Part shown: positions 34,100-43,208 of the stretch, piece by piece | Layout: each line of letters opens with the position of its first letter | Position numbering within the stretch: position 1 is the first letter of the stretch | Assembly (NCBI RefSeq): GCF_004296335.1 | Contig: NZ_SGIU01000002.1 | Location: forward strand, 819,882 to 883,881 | Source of the DNA: Flagellimonas allohymeniacidonis | GTDB taxonomy: Bacteria > Bacteroidota > Bacteroidia > Flavobacteriales > Flavobacteriaceae | Reading direction: 5' to 3' | Length of the DNA stretch: 64,000 bases | The notes under the pieces: generated by a model | Told to the model about the DNA's origin: nothing | The model's input: only the letters and a program-made list of their open reading frames with translations | The model's database searches: none | Program-made: the position numbers and the translations under genes

Positions 34100-35131
34100 T
34101 TACACAGGCAAGGTTTCTTTGGATTCCCATTTGTTTACCCATTGGGCCATAAGGGAAACCCAGGCTTCACTATCGTTCAAACAGGGAATATGTATATAGT
34201 GCTCTCCCCCAGCTTCCTCAAACTGCTCTTTGCCTTCCATGGCAATTTCTTCCAAGGTCTCCAGACAGTCGCTTACAAAAGCTGGGGTGATGACGGCCAG
34301 TCTTTTCTTTCCTTCTTTGGCTAGTCTTTCAAATTCGTAGTCCGTGTAGGGTTTCAGCCAAGGGTCTCCGGCCAAACGCGACTGGAACGAACTGCTTACT
34401 TTGTCTTCTGGTAATCCTAAATATGCTTTCACCAATTCCGTGGTATCATAACATTGATGCCTGTAACAGGTATGATGGGCCACCGAATTAATTTTGCAGC
34501 AACTTCCATCAATCTTGCAATGAAATTTTGTTGGATCGGATTTGCGAATATGACGTTCGGGGATTCCATGATATGAAAACAATATATGATCATACTCAAA
34601 ATCCTTTAGACCTTCAGCAATACTTTCGGATAGCACCTTAATGTAATCAGGACTGCTATAAAAAGCCGGCATCGTCGTCAACTGCATCTCTGGAAAATGT
34701 TCTTGCTGAACCTCCATGGTCTTCACCACAACTGTCTCATAAGAAGACATGGCATAATGTGGATAAAGTGGTACCAAGAGAACCTCATCAACATCTTTTT
34801 CCTTGAGTTCCTCCAATGCCTTTCGTATGCTCATGGAGCCGTAGCGCATTCCAAGGGCTACGGGCATATCGGTTTTTTGCCGAACTTTCTCCGCGAAGCG
34901 CTCAGAAATGATAATGAGAGGGGAGCCTTCCTCCCACCAGATTTTGGAATAGGCTTCAGCCGATTTTTTAGGTCTGGTTTGCAAAATAATTCCCCGTACC
35001 AAAACATTGCGCAACCATTTTGGGACGTCAATGACCCTTTCATCCATCAAAAATTCATCGAGATATGGTTTTACGTCCTTTGGGGTCGGACTGTCGGGGG
35101 AACCTAAATTGACCAATAAAACACCTTTCAT
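34100..35131 (-). CDS. hemH: Ferrochelatase with cysteine-rich insertion
   Basis: 343 residues. The catalytic His188 in ILFSYHGIPERH and Glu291 in FVSDCLETLEEI identify ferrochelatase, which inserts Fe2+ into protoporphyrin IX, the last step of protoheme synthesis. A segment just after the catalytic His carries five cysteines (Cys205, 211, 212, 222, 227), spaced as in bacterial ferrochelatases reported to hold a [2Fe-2S] cluster. The gene is 5 kb from the hem operon and reads left, followed directly by the MATE transporter gene. A -7 element TATTTTTG lies 31-38 bases before the ATG. Confidence 0.94.
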   Translation of the reverse strand: MKGVLLVNLGSPDSPTPKDVKPYLDEFLMDERVIDVPKWLRNVLVRGIILQTRPKKSAEAYSKIWWEEGSPLIIISERFAEKVRQKTDMPVALGMRYGSMSIRKALEELKEKDVDEVLLVPLYPHYAMSSYETVVVKTMEVQQEHFPEMQLTTMPAFYSSPDYIKVLSESIAEGLKDFEYDHILFSYHGIPERHIRKSDPTKFHCKIDGSCCKINSVAHHTCYRHQCYDTTELVKAYLGLPEDKVSSSFQSRLAGDPWLKPYTDYEFERLAKEGKKRLAVITPAFVSDCLETLEEIAMEGKEQFEEAGGEHYIHIPCLNDSEAWVSLMAQWVNKWESKETLPV

Positions 35132-35161
35132 AGCAAGAAAATCAGTTTTTCAATTGTCCCG

Positions 35162-35169
35162 CAAAAATA
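35162..35169 (-). promoter_or_regulatory. -7 promoter element (TATTTTTG) of hemH
   Basis: Minus-strand TATTTTTG, exact TAnnTTTG, 30 bases before the hemH ATG at 35131. Confidence 0.4.
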
Positions 35170-35234
35170 CTACTTGAAGCTGATCTAACTTTTGTCTGGC
35201 CCAATTAGTTTCCTTATAATTCCATAGATAACAT

Positions 35235-35242
35235 TAATTTTG
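35235..35242 (+). promoter_or_regulatory. -7 promoter element (TAATTTTG) of the DUF1460 gene
   Basis: Plus-strand TAATTTTG, exact TAnnTTTG, 22 bases before the ATG at 35265. TTTC at 35209-35212 is a poor -33 candidate with 22-base spacing. Confidence 0.4.
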
Positions 35243-35264
35243 GGTTAATCATTGCCCCATTGGT

Positions 35265-36101
35265 ATGCGCCATTATCCCGTCGTTGTATTTTTCCTCTAT
35301 TCTTTTTTGAATCTACAGGCACAAATCACCTGCTCTCCTGAGGATTCCACTCTATTTAAGATTAAAATAGAGCAGCTTACGAAAATTGAGGCCGCTCAAT
35401 GGGGGGATAGCCTCGTCTTCATAGGAAAAACATTTTTAGGAACACCCTATGTGGAAAAAACTTTGGAAATAGGAGATAAGGAGACCTTGGTAGTCAACCT
35501 TAGGGGGCTGGACTGCACCACATTTGTGGAAAATGTCTTGGCTTTTGGTCTATGGTTTAAAAATGGTAACAAAACCTTTGAAGATTTTACAGAAAATTTA
35601 AAAATCATTCGGTACAGAGATGGCCTTCTTAACGGCTATCCCTCACGTTTACATTATTTTACAGAATGGATACGCAACAATCAAAGCAAAGGATTGGTAA
35701 AGGATATCACTTCGGAATTGGGCGGCGAAATCGTGCAAAAACCCATAAATTTTATGGGTACACATCGTACTCTTTATCCCTTTCTGCAGGATGATACGAA
35801 CTATGAGCGAATGCTCGAGATTGAAAATGAAATTGCCAAAGAAACCATCTGTGTTCTTTCTCAAGAACAAATTATCCAGCAAGAAAATCTAATCAAGTCT
35901 GGTGATATCATAGCACTGGCTACTTCCATAAAAGGATTGGATGTAACACATACCGGTATAGCAGTTCGAAAAAATGGAAGAATTCATTTATTGCATGCCT
36001 CTTCTTCAGGCAAGGTGACCATTACCGAAAAACCGTTGGTGGATTACCTGAAGAAAATTAAAAGCAACACAGGAATCATTATTGCCCGACCTACCCCTTG
36101 A
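35265..36101 (+). CDS. DUF1460 secreted amidase-like protein
   Basis: 278 residues with a signal peptide (YPVVVFFLYSFLNLQAQ). DUF1460 members are N-acetylmuramoyl-L-alanine amidase-like proteins of the NlpC/P60 fold. GLDCTTFVENVLA (the catalytic Cys), GYPSRLHYFTEWI, NFMGTHRTLYPFL and GLDVTHTGIAVRKNGRIHLLHAS (the catalytic His) fit this. It would cut cell-wall peptides in the periplasm. Its end overlaps that of the convergent glycosidase gene by 11 bases. Confidence 0.87.
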   Translation: MRHYPVVVFFLYSFLNLQAQITCSPEDSTLFKIKIEQLTKIEAAQWGDSLVFIGKTFLGTPYVEKTLEIGDKETLVVNLRGLDCTTFVENVLAFGLWFKNGNKTFEDFTENLKIIRYRDGLLNGYPSRLHYFTEWIRNNQSKGLVKDITSELGGEIVQKPINFMGTHRTLYPFLQDDTNYERMLEIENEIAKETICVLSQEQIIQQENLIKSGDIIALATSIKGLDVTHTGIAVRKNGRIHLLHASSSGKVTITEKPLVDYLKKIKSNTGIIIARPTP

Positions 36102-37470
36102 TGTATTCGTTGTAAATAGCTATCGGAATTAGCCCCGTCCATCCACAAAAATCCAGTTTGGCGGGCATTCCGTAAGAAATCAAGTCTGGAGCATAGTTTT
36201 CCCAAAACGTATCGGTAGCTTCAAAAACTTCAGCTATGGCCGCATAGGTTTTCTCCGCTAAATCTTGAGCCAAATCGTCTTTGCCATTGGCCGTTAATCC
36301 TTTGAGTACCATATAGGAAGTAGGTGCCCAAACACCTCCCAACCAATAATCACCCCAACCCTTATAATCCGGGTCAGCCGCAGATAGAGCGGGCAGAGGG
36401 GTTTTCCGATAGAATTCATCAGGATTGGTCAGATGTGCCAAAAAGTGGTCCATGTTTTCTTCAGGAATTAACTCACCAAGCAAGGCCCAATACATTCCGA
36501 TGTGCTTTCTTTTTACTTGCTCTCCATAGCCCAAATCATAATAGAATGTATCTTCTTCATTCCAGCAGAGCCTATTCAGGGCTTCTTTTACTTCAGAATG
36601 AAATGTTTCATATTGGCCAAGGTCTGACTCCTCTCCAATTTCCTTGGCAATAAACATCAATTGCTTTGCATACATGGCCATTTGGGAAGTAAAATCGACC
36701 AATCGCCCCTGTTTGTTCCAAACCCCTTGAAGGGTCTCAACATAATCGGCAATGAACATATTCAAACGTTCCTCAGCAGTGGACCCTCCCATTTTTCCGA
36801 GTTTGTCCCCTAGCTCGTGGTGGGTCATTCCATTGCCTTCATCCGTTGTCCAATTTCTCGGAGACCTTGGAATATTGTCCATTCCCATGCCTAAGGTATC
36901 TCCCCAAAAAAGTTTGTCTTCTCCTTGATAGCGGTTCACATGAAACTCAAAGTTCTTTTTCAAAATTGGATAGGCATAGCGCAATCGTTCCTTATCCTTT
37001 TTTACAGCATAGATCTCTGTTTCCGCCAAGGCCAACAAAGGTGGGTTTATCGACACAGGATGATCCTTCGACCACAATGGCCGACCATCTTTTCGGTACT
37101 CACGACAGATGTAGCCGTCTTCCTCCATACGATCATAGAAATTATCCAAGGCCTGGTATACCGGAAGTTCGTCCATGTGGTATTTGGCAAAACAAACAAT
37201 GAAGCAGGTATCCCACAAAAAAATATTATCGGAGAAAGCCGCGTCAACAAAGGGTTTTTTAAAGAAGGGTTCGCTATCACCTCCGCGTACTTTCCTTTTT
37301 GTAATCTCCAAAGCTTTGGCGTACATGCGCTCGCTAAGTTCAGGTGTCACTTTAAAACCGGTATCAATAGGAACAGGTGCGGTTGTTTGCGTTTCTTCCT
37401 TGCAACCCATCAACATCGAACTTCCAATCGCACCAAGTCCCAAGGCTTTGTTGAATTCCCTTCTTTCCAT
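36091..37470 (-). CDS. MGH1-like (GH63-type) glycosidase lipoprotein
   Basis: 459 residues. The N-terminus ERREFNKALGLGAIGSSMLMGC has both a twin-arginine motif and a lipobox (Cys23), so it is likely a Tat-exported lipoprotein. The rest is an (alpha/alpha)6 barrel of the MGH1/GH63/trehalase type: FLWDTCFIVCFAKYHM, HELGDKLGKMG, MYWALLGELIP and GDYWLGGVWAPTSYMVLKG. Such enzymes cleave alpha-linked sugars. It starts 21 bases after the ThuA-like gene, so both belong to one sugar-processing unit. Confidence 0.85.
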   Translation of the reverse strand: MERREFNKALGLGAIGSSMLMGCKEETQTTAPVPIDTGFKVTPELSERMYAKALEITKRKVRGGDSEPFFKKPFVDAAFSDNIFLWDTCFIVCFAKYHMDELPVYQALDNFYDRMEEDGYICREYRKDGRPLWSKDHPVSINPPLLALAETEIYAVKKDKERLRYAYPILKKNFEFHVNRYQGEDKLFWGDTLGMGMDNIPRSPRNWTTDEGNGMTHHELGDKLGKMGGSTAEERLNMFIADYVETLQGVWNKQGRLVDFTSQMAMYAKQLMFIAKEIGEESDLGQYETFHSEVKEALNRLCWNEEDTFYYDLGYGEQVKRKHIGMYWALLGELIPEENMDHFLAHLTNPDEFYRKTPLPALSAADPDYKGWGDYWLGGVWAPTSYMVLKGLTANGKDDLAQDLAEKTYAAIAEVFEATDTFWENYAPDLISYGMPAKLDFCGWTGLIPIAIYNEYIKG

Positions 37471-37491
37471 ACGTTTATTTGATCTTGTTGT

Positions 37492-38253
37492 CTATTCGGC
37501 CCTACCCAAACACCATAAAATACCCCCGAGAAGATGTTCTTTGAAATCTGGCTCGTCAAAGGATTCTTCCGTATGCCCTCCACCAGTATAAAAAGCACGA
37601 CCACCATCAAAGGTATGGTGCCAAGCTATTGGGTGATTATCTCCATTGGTGCCCCCTTCATAACTCTTTTCGTCTAGATTGAGCAGTACGGTGATGTTGG
37701 GATTAAGGTTTTTGTAATTGTACCATTCGTCACTTCGACTCCAAGTGTCACTTAAATGGGCTGTTGAAGGGTGATTTTTGTTTACTACATCAATCTTTGC
37801 ATCACGCACGTTTGGATCATTGGGATGACTTTCAAAATAACCGCCGACCAATTTTCCGTACCAAGGCCAATCGTATTCCGTATCCGAAGCGGCATGGATA
37901 CCCATGAAGCTACCACCACCTTTAATATATGACCTAAAGGCCCTCTGCTGCTCAGCGTTAAGGACATCTTGGGTCGTACTTAAAAAAATGACAAGCTTGT
38001 AATTCTCCAAGTTAGAGGGATTGAAATCCTCAGAAGTTTCGGTTTGCAAAACAATGAATCCGTTTTTTCTTCCCAATCGTCTTAAGGTATGCACCCCTTT
38101 TTCAATGGATTGATGACGATAGCCTTCAGTTTTGCTAAAGACCAAAATGAAGTCAGGCAATTTTAAGCTATCCTGTTCCGTAGAGGAAGTTTCCTGGGCA
38201 TGGATGCAGCATACAAAACCTAGGGCAATACAAAGCGTTCTAAAAGGATTCAT
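37492..38253 (-). CDS. Secreted ThuA-domain (trehalose utilisation-like) protein
   Basis: 253 residues with a signal peptide (TLCIALGFVCCIHAQ). A glutamine-amidotransferase-like fold with VFSKTEGYRHQSIEKG, LVIFLSTTQDVLNAEQQ, GGSFMGIHAASDTEYDWPWYGKLVGGYFESHP and DEWYNYKNLNPNITVLL, the standard ThuA blocks; the conserved IHA and HP histidines are present. ThuA proteins act in disaccharide use (3-keto-sugar route in rhizobia). Followed by the MGH1 glycosidase at 21 bases' distance. The upstream AraC gene (38266) ends 12 bases before it and is in the same direction. Confidence 0.9.
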   Translation of the reverse strand: MNPFRTLCIALGFVCCIHAQETSSTEQDSLKLPDFILVFSKTEGYRHQSIEKGVHTLRRLGRKNGFIVLQTETSEDFNPSNLENYKLVIFLSTTQDVLNAEQQRAFRSYIKGGGSFMGIHAASDTEYDWPWYGKLVGGYFESHPNDPNVRDAKIDVVNKNHPSTAHLSDTWSRSDEWYNYKNLNPNITVLLNLDEKSYEGGTNGDNHPIAWHHTFDGGRAFYTGGGHTEESFDEPDFKEHLLGGILWCLGRAE

Positions 38254-38265
38254 GGTATGGCAGAT

Positions 38266-39144
38266 TTACACGATGGAAGATAAATATTTTTTGGGGGTTG
38301 TGCCATACTTCTTTTTAAAGGATGCAATGAAATGACTTGCCGTGCTATACCCCACTCTCAGACCTACCTCATTGACATTGTGTTTCCCCGATTCCAACAT
38401 TTTTCGTGCATATTCCATTTTATAGTCAAAAAGAAAACCAAAAACCGAATCGCCATATATCTGCTTAAAACCTTCCTTAAGCTTTCTTAAACTTAATCCG
38501 ATTTCATTGGACAGTTCGGTTAAGGTAGGGGGTTCGGCCATTCTGGAAATAATAATCTCTTTGGCCATTTTAATGCGTCGTACATTGTCCTCATCTGCCA
38601 AAAAGGGACATTGTTCCAAATCGGCATCTTGTGTTTTATTGAAGTATAGCGATATCAATTCATAGACCTTCCCCCGAACGTACAGTTCCTTCATAAAAGG
38701 ATGTAGGTTATAGTTCATCAATTGGCTGAGTACTACCGCTATGGCAGGAGATACCATCTCTTGGGCATAATATTTCTTTTCCGCAAAATCATCACTTAAA
38801 AAGGGAATATAATTGGCTTCGTTGGAGAAGAGCGAATGAAACTTGCGAATGGTCATCACTATGGAAAGCAGCCAGGAGTTGGGTTCTATGATCAAATTCA
38901 ATGGCAAATCCAATTGGGTATTATATAGCAGCAATGAATTTTCCTCGCTGACTTCCAGTTGGTAATTCCCTTGATTGAATTGAAACTTCGACCCTCCTTT
39001 CAAACAAAAATGAAACTGGATAAAAGAACTATCTATTTCCCTTTCAACCAATGCTTTATCTTCGGTTTCATTTTGAATTTTCAACACATAAAACCCGTCT
39101 TCAATCAAGATTTCCTCGTAAGAACCTTTGGCGACATTTTTCAT
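38266..39144 (-). CDS. AraC-family regulator divergent from the heme operon
   Basis: 292 residues, soluble. The N-terminal 190 residues are a beta-rich sensor domain (FIQFHFCLKGGSKFQFNQGNYQLEV); the C-terminal 100 are the AraC DNA-binding domain (PTLTELSNEIGLSLRKLKEGFKQIYG and NEVGLRVGYSTASHFIASFKKKYGTTPKKYL). This architecture resembles iron/siderophore-linked AraC regulators of the PchR type. It is divergent from hemA with 208 bases between start codons, a region with a Fur-like palindrome and a TTGCCC array, so it is the best candidate regulator of the hem operon. The glycosidase/ThuA genes lie downstream (12 bases), but a link to them is less likely. Confidence 0.9.
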   Translation of the reverse strand: MKNVAKGSYEEILIEDGFYVLKIQNETEDKALVEREIDSSFIQFHFCLKGGSKFQFNQGNYQLEVSEENSLLLYNTQLDLPLNLIIEPNSWLLSIVMTIRKFHSLFSNEANYIPFLSDDFAEKKYYAQEMVSPAIAVVLSQLMNYNLHPFMKELYVRGKVYELISLYFNKTQDADLEQCPFLADEDNVRRIKMAKEIIISRMAEPPTLTELSNEIGLSLRKLKEGFKQIYGDSVFGFLFDYKMEYARKMLESGKHNVNEVGLRVGYSTASHFIASFKKKYGTTPKKYLSSIV

Positions 39145-39177
39145 TGATATCTAAGTTAATTTCTGTTGTTTTTAATT

Positions 39178-39196
39178 ATTTAGAATTACTCTAAAT
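39178..39196 (-). promoter_or_regulatory. Fur-like palindrome in the AraC/hemA intergenic region
   Basis: ATTTAGA (39178-39184), a 5-base centre and TCTAAAT (39190-39196) form a perfect 7-bp inverted repeat, a 19-base site. Viewed as TTAGAAT-T-ACTCTAA it has the 7-1-7 form typical of Fur-family operators. It lies 34-52 bases upstream of the AraC start and about 130 bases before the hemA promoter. Confidence 0.45.
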
Positions 39197-39246
39197 TATG
39201 CAATAAGATATCCCTTTTATCAACAAAATCAGTACTTCAACAAATT

Positions 39247-39274
39247 TTGCCCGAAACATTGCCCAATCGGGCAA
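39247..39274 (+). promoter_or_regulatory. TTGCCC array upstream of hemA
   Basis: TTGCCC occurs twice (39247-39252 and 39259-39264) and GGGCAA once (39269-39274). The outer copies TTGCCCGA and TCGGGCAA form a perfect 8-bp inverted repeat with a 12-base loop. The array lies about 50 bases before the hemA -7 element, a fitting place for an activator such as the adjacent AraC protein. Confidence 0.45.
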
Positions 39275-39325
39275 GGATTGTTATTAATTGTACCGCTAGC
39301 GTTATTTTTTCAAATATACGGCTTC

Positions 39326-39333
39326 TATTTTTG
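39326..39333 (+). promoter_or_regulatory. -7 promoter element (TATTTTTG) of the hem operon
   Basis: Plus-strand TATTTTTG, exact TAnnTTTG, 19 bases before the hemA ATG at 39353. A T-rich stretch (39303-39310) lies where a -33 element could be. Confidence 0.5.
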
Positions 39334-39352
39334 TGCTGCGATTTTGTGCTTT

Positions 39353-40621
39353 ATGCGGAATCATCATATTTCACGACATAATTCTTTCTACGCAATTGGC
39401 CTTAGTTATAAAAAGGCCGATGCGGAAGTGAGGGGTAAATTTAGTTTGGACGTGCCTGCCATTGATTGTTTAATGGCACAAGGCAAGCAGGAAGGTATTG
39501 ATGGTCTTTTGGCTATATCCACTTGTAACCGCACGGAGCTATACGGTTTTGCCCAGCACCCTTTTCAATTGATTAAATTATTATGTGACCAAACCCAGGG
39601 CAGCGTTGAGGAATTTCAAAATGTGGCCTACGTCTACAAAAATCATGATGCCATCAGCCACATGTTCAAGGTGGGTACTGGACTCGACAGCCAAATTCTT
39701 GGGGATTTCGAAATTATCAGTCAAATCAAACAAGGGTTTTATCGGGCAAAAAAGCACGAGATGACCAATCCTTTTTTGGAAAGACTCTGCAATTCGGTTA
39801 TTCAGGCCAGTAAGCGCATAAAAAACGAGACCGAGCTCTCTTCTGGTGCGACCTCGGTTGCCTTTGCCTCAGTTCGTTATATCTTGGATACTATTCCCAA
39901 TATCTCCAACAAAAACATCTTGCTCTTCGGAACTGGTAAAATTGGAAGAAATACCTGTGAGAATCTCATCAAACATTCTGATAATTCCCATATTACCTTA
40001 ATCAACAGAACTCGAGAAAAAGCGGAAGCCATTGCTGGTAAATTCCAGCTAACGGTAAAGGACTACGGTGAATTGCAGACCGAGATAAGGAAAGCGGATA
40101 TTTTGGTGGTGGCCACCGGAGCTCAGTTACCTACCGTTTCAAAAGCACTTATATATTCCAAAAAACCGCTTCTTATTTTAGATCTTTCCGTTCCTAAAAA
40201 TGTTTCTGACGATGTTAGGGAATTGGACAATGTTTCCTTGGTACACCTTGATCAGCTTTCACAGGTTACCGATGAAACCCTGACACGTAGGAGGAAATTT
40301 GTTCCCAAGGCCGAAGAAATCATAGAGCATGTTAAAAAGGATTTTTTGAAATGGTTGGAAACCCGGAAGTTTGCTCCGGTCATCAATGCATTAAAGGAAA
40401 AACTGAAGGTCATGAAAGCAGAGGAAATCGACTTTCAATCCAAAAAGTTATCCGATTTCAATACCGATCAAGCCGAAATCATTTCGGAGCGCATTATTCA
40501 AAAAATCACCAAACAGTTCGCCAATCATCTGAAAAAATCCAATGGCGATATGGATGACAGTCTTGAACTCATCCAAAAAGTATTTCAGTTAGAAATCGAA
40601 TCCAAATGGGCAGACTCATAA
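39353..40621 (+). CDS. hemA: Glutamyl-tRNA reductase
   Basis: 422 residues from the ATG at 39353; an upstream in-frame TTG would add 25 hydrophobic residues across the promoter and is rejected. The catalytic Cys58 in ISTCNRTELYGF, LGDFEIISQIKQGFYRAKK, and the NADPH domain (LLFGTGKIGRNTCENL, DLSVPKNV) define GluTR. It reduces glutamyl-tRNA to glutamate-1-semialdehyde, the first committed step of C5 tetrapyrrole synthesis. It is the first gene of the hem operon and overlaps hemC by 16 bases. The next enzyme, HemL, is not encoded in the window. Confidence 0.95.
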   Translation: MRNHHISRHNSFYAIGLSYKKADAEVRGKFSLDVPAIDCLMAQGKQEGIDGLLAISTCNRTELYGFAQHPFQLIKLLCDQTQGSVEEFQNVAYVYKNHDAISHMFKVGTGLDSQILGDFEIISQIKQGFYRAKKHEMTNPFLERLCNSVIQASKRIKNETELSSGATSVAFASVRYILDTIPNISNKNILLFGTGKIGRNTCENLIKHSDNSHITLINRTREKAEAIAGKFQLTVKDYGELQTEIRKADILVVATGAQLPTVSKALIYSKKPLLILDLSVPKNVSDDVRELDNVSLVHLDQLSQVTDETLTRRRKFVPKAEEIIEHVKKDFLKWLETRKFAPVINALKEKLKVMKAEEIDFQSKKLSDFNTDQAEIISERIIQKITKQFANHLKKSNGDMDDSLELIQKVFQLEIESKWADS

Positions 40622-41535
40622 GGATTGGAACTCGGGAAAGCGAGTTGGCCCTATGGCAAGCAAAGACGGTTCAATCCAAGATTGAAGCCCTTGGCCATGA
40701 TACCATATTGGTCCCCATAAAATCCACAGGAGATCAAGTGCTCGACAAGCCACTATACGAACTAGGCATTACGGGTATCTTTACCAAGACACTGGATATT
40801 TCCATGCTCAATGGACAAATCGATATCGCCGTACACTCCATGAAAGATGTGCCGACACAGCTTCCAAAAGGAATTGTTCAAGCCGCTGTGTTGGAGAGAG
40901 CTGCTACACAGGACATTTTGGTTCATAAGGGATTGGATTTTCTCGAAAGTGAAAATTCAACTAGTACCATTGCCACAGGAAGTTTGCGTAGGAAAGCACA
41001 GTGGTTGCATCGTTATCCTCACCACAATGTGGTCGATTTGAGGGGCAACGTGAATACACGCCTTTTGAAAGTGATAGAAAATGACTGGCAAGGTGCCATT
41101 TTTGCCAAAGCGGGCCTGGAACGTATAAAGTTAATGCCCAAAGATGCGCTTATTTTGGATTGGATGATTCCCGCTCCGGCACAAGGGGCCATGGTGGTTG
41201 TTACTCTGGACAAGGATGAACATTGCAAAGAAGTAACAAACAAACTGAATCACGCTCCTTCAGAAATTGAAACACACATGGAAAGGGAGTTTTTAAGGAC
41301 CCTTGAAGGGGGTTGCACGGCTCCTATTGGCGCCAGGGCCAAATTTGAAAACCAATCAGTACATTTTAAGGGTTGTCTTTTTTCTTTGGATGGCAAACAA
41401 AAAATTGAAGTAGAAAAATTGGTCAAAACAAAAGATTTTAAAGGGTTTGGGGAGCGATGTGCACTGGAAGTGCTAGAAAAAGGTGGGTCCTTATTGATGC
41501 AAGAAATCAGGAATGAAAACAGTGCTCTCCACTAA
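40606..41535 (+). CDS. hemC: Hydroxymethylbilane synthase
   Basis: 309 residues. IGTRESELALWQAKTVQ, HSMKDVPTQLP, GSLRRKAQWLHRYP, DLRGNVNTRLLK and the cofactor-binding Cys237 in LEGGCTAPIGA match porphobilinogen deaminase throughout. The dipyrromethane cofactor on Cys237 primes the joining of four porphobilinogen units into hydroxymethylbilane. It overlaps hemA by 16 bases and hemD by 23 bases, so translation of the three is coupled. Confidence 0.95.
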   Translation: MGRLIRIGTRESELALWQAKTVQSKIEALGHDTILVPIKSTGDQVLDKPLYELGITGIFTKTLDISMLNGQIDIAVHSMKDVPTQLPKGIVQAAVLERAATQDILVHKGLDFLESENSTSTIATGSLRRKAQWLHRYPHHNVVDLRGNVNTRLLKVIENDWQGAIFAKAGLERIKLMPKDALILDWMIPAPAQGAMVVVTLDKDEHCKEVTNKLNHAPSEIETHMEREFLRTLEGGCTAPIGARAKFENQSVHFKGCLFSLDGKQKIEVEKLVKTKDFKGFGERCALEVLEKGGSLLMQEIRNENSALH

Positions 41536-42190
41536 AACACTAACGCTTCCCCAAAAAGAACTCCTATTAAATGCAGGGGTAGCTTTTGTGGAATACAACG
41601 CCATTCAAATTGATTTTCTTCCTGTGAAAATCCCCCTAGACTTTACAGATTTTATTTTCACGAGTAAAAATGGTGTTAAGGCTTTTTTGCGGGCTTTGGA
41701 GTCAAAAAATGAAAATCTAGACCGCAAAAGAATCAACTGTTTTTGTGTTGGAGATAAAACAAAATGGTTGTTGGTAGAATCTGGCCTTACCGTTTTGGAA
41801 ACGGCATTAAACGCCTTGGAGCTTGCACAAATCATAGCGGATAACTACAAAACCAACCGGTTTATTTATATTTCAGGAAATCTTCGAAGAAACGAACTCC
41901 CCGAACAGCTTTCAAAAAATAACGTTTGGTTTCAGGAAATTACAGCATATCAAACGAGTCTCATCAAAAAACAATTTGATAGAAGTTTTGATGGGATTCT
42001 TTTTTTCAGCCCAAGTGGTGTTCGAAGCTTTATGAAAGCAAACAATGCCGTAAAAACTCCATTTTTTTGTATTGGAACAACCACAGCCGACGAAGCCAAA
42101 AAATATACAAATAACATTATTATTGCCAATCGACCAACAACGGAAAACGTTTTGGTCCAAGCCATAAAATATTTGAACCAAAATGATTAA
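41513..42190 (+). CDS. hemD: Uroporphyrinogen-III synthase
   Basis: 225 residues, poorly conserved as usual for HemD. Two-domain layout with [49 protein letters not shown] and [41 protein letters not shown] matching the family. It closes the linear tetrapyrrole with inversion of ring D. It overlaps hemC by 23 bases and hemE by 8 bases. Position in the operon makes the call firm. Confidence 0.92.
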   Translation: MKTVLSTKTLTLPQKELLLNAGVAFVEYNAIQIDFLPVKIPLDFTDFIFTSKNGVKAFLRALESKNENLDRKRINCFCVGDKTKWLLVESGLTVLETALNALELAQIIADNYKTNRFIYISGNLRRNELPEQLSKNNVWFQEITAYQTSLIKKQFDRSFDGILFFSPSGVRSFMKANNAVKTPFFCIGTTTADEAKKYTNNIIIANRPTTENVLVQAIKYLNQND

Positions 42191-43208
42191 AAACGATTTA
42201 TTTCTAAGAGCACTCAAAGGAGAAACTGTTGACAGGCCTCCGGTATGGATGATGCGGCAAGCGGGGCGTTATTTGCCGGAGTTCATGGAGCTCAAAAATA
42301 AATATGACTTTTTTACACGCTGCCAAACTCCGGAATTGGCCTCAGAAATCACTATACAGCCTATTCGCCGTTATGGGATGGACGCTGCTATCTTGTTCAG
42401 TGACATTCTTGTCATTCCGCAGGCCATGAACATTGAAGTTCAAATGAAACCTAACTTTGGCCCCTATCTTCCCAATCCCATAAGGGAAGCAAAGGATCTG
42501 GACCGTGTTATTGTGCCAGAAGTGCATGACGCACTGGATTACGTTATGCAAGCCATATCAATGACCAAGGAAAAACTGAACAACGAAATTCCATTGATTG
42601 GTTTCGCTGGTTCACCTTGGACCATTCTATGTTATTGCGTTGAAGGACAGGGTAGTAAAAGCTTTGATAAGGCACGGGGGTTTTGTTTTACCCAACCGGA
42701 GCAGGCTCATCAGTTGCTACAGAAAATTACAGATACCACTATAGCCTATTTAAAGGCGAAGGTGAAAGCTGGCGTAAACGCAGTGCAGGTTTTTGACTCA
42801 TGGGGAGGCATGCTTTCCCCAAATGACTACCAAGAGTTTTCCTGGCGCTATATCCAACAGATTGTGGATGCCCTTAAAGATGATGCCCCTGTAATCGTGT
42901 TTGGAAAAGGGTGCTGGTTCGCATTGAAAGAAATGGCAGAATCGGGGGCTTCCGCTGTTGGGGTGGATTGGACCTGTTCCCCAAAAAATGCCCGTTACCT
43001 AACGGGTGGGAAAATCACACTCCAGGGGAACTTTGACCCTGCCAGATTGTTATCCCCTCCATCTAAAATCAAGCGGATGGTTGCTCAAATGATTCGGGAA
43101 TTTGGAAAAGATCGGTACATAGCGAACTTGGGCCATGGTATTTTACCCAACATTCCGCTAGAGAATGCCAAAGCCTTTATTGATGCCATTAAGGAATTCA
43201 AGGAATGA
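42183..43208 (+). CDS. hemE: Uroporphyrinogen decarboxylase
   Basis: 341 residues. [20 protein letters not shown] at the N-terminus, [47 protein letters not shown] and [24 protein letters not shown] are diagnostic. The enzyme removes four acetate carboxyls to give coproporphyrinogen III. It overlaps hemD by 8 bases and the following unknown gene by 4 bases. Confidence 0.95.
   Translation: MIKNDLFLRALKGETVDRPPVWMMRQAGRYLPEFMELKNKYDFFTRCQTPELASEITIQPIRRYGMDAAILFSDILVIPQAMNIEVQMKPNFGPYLPNPIREAKDLDRVIVPEVHDALDYVMQAISMTKEKLNNEIPLIGFAGSPWTILCYCVEGQGSKSFDKARGFCFTQPEQAHQLLQKITDTTIAYLKAKVKAGVNAVQVFDSWGGMLSPNDYQEFSWRYIQQIVDALKDDAPVIVFGKGCWFALKEMAESGASAVGVDWTCSPKNARYLTGGKITLQGNFDPARLLSPPSKIKRMVAQMIREFGKDRYIANLGHGILPNIPLENAKAFIDAIKEFKE

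Noticed and set aside
39278..39352. Extension of hemA to the upstream TTG
   Set aside because: It would add 25 hydrophobic residues across the -7 element TATTTTTG; the known family start fits the ATG at 39353.
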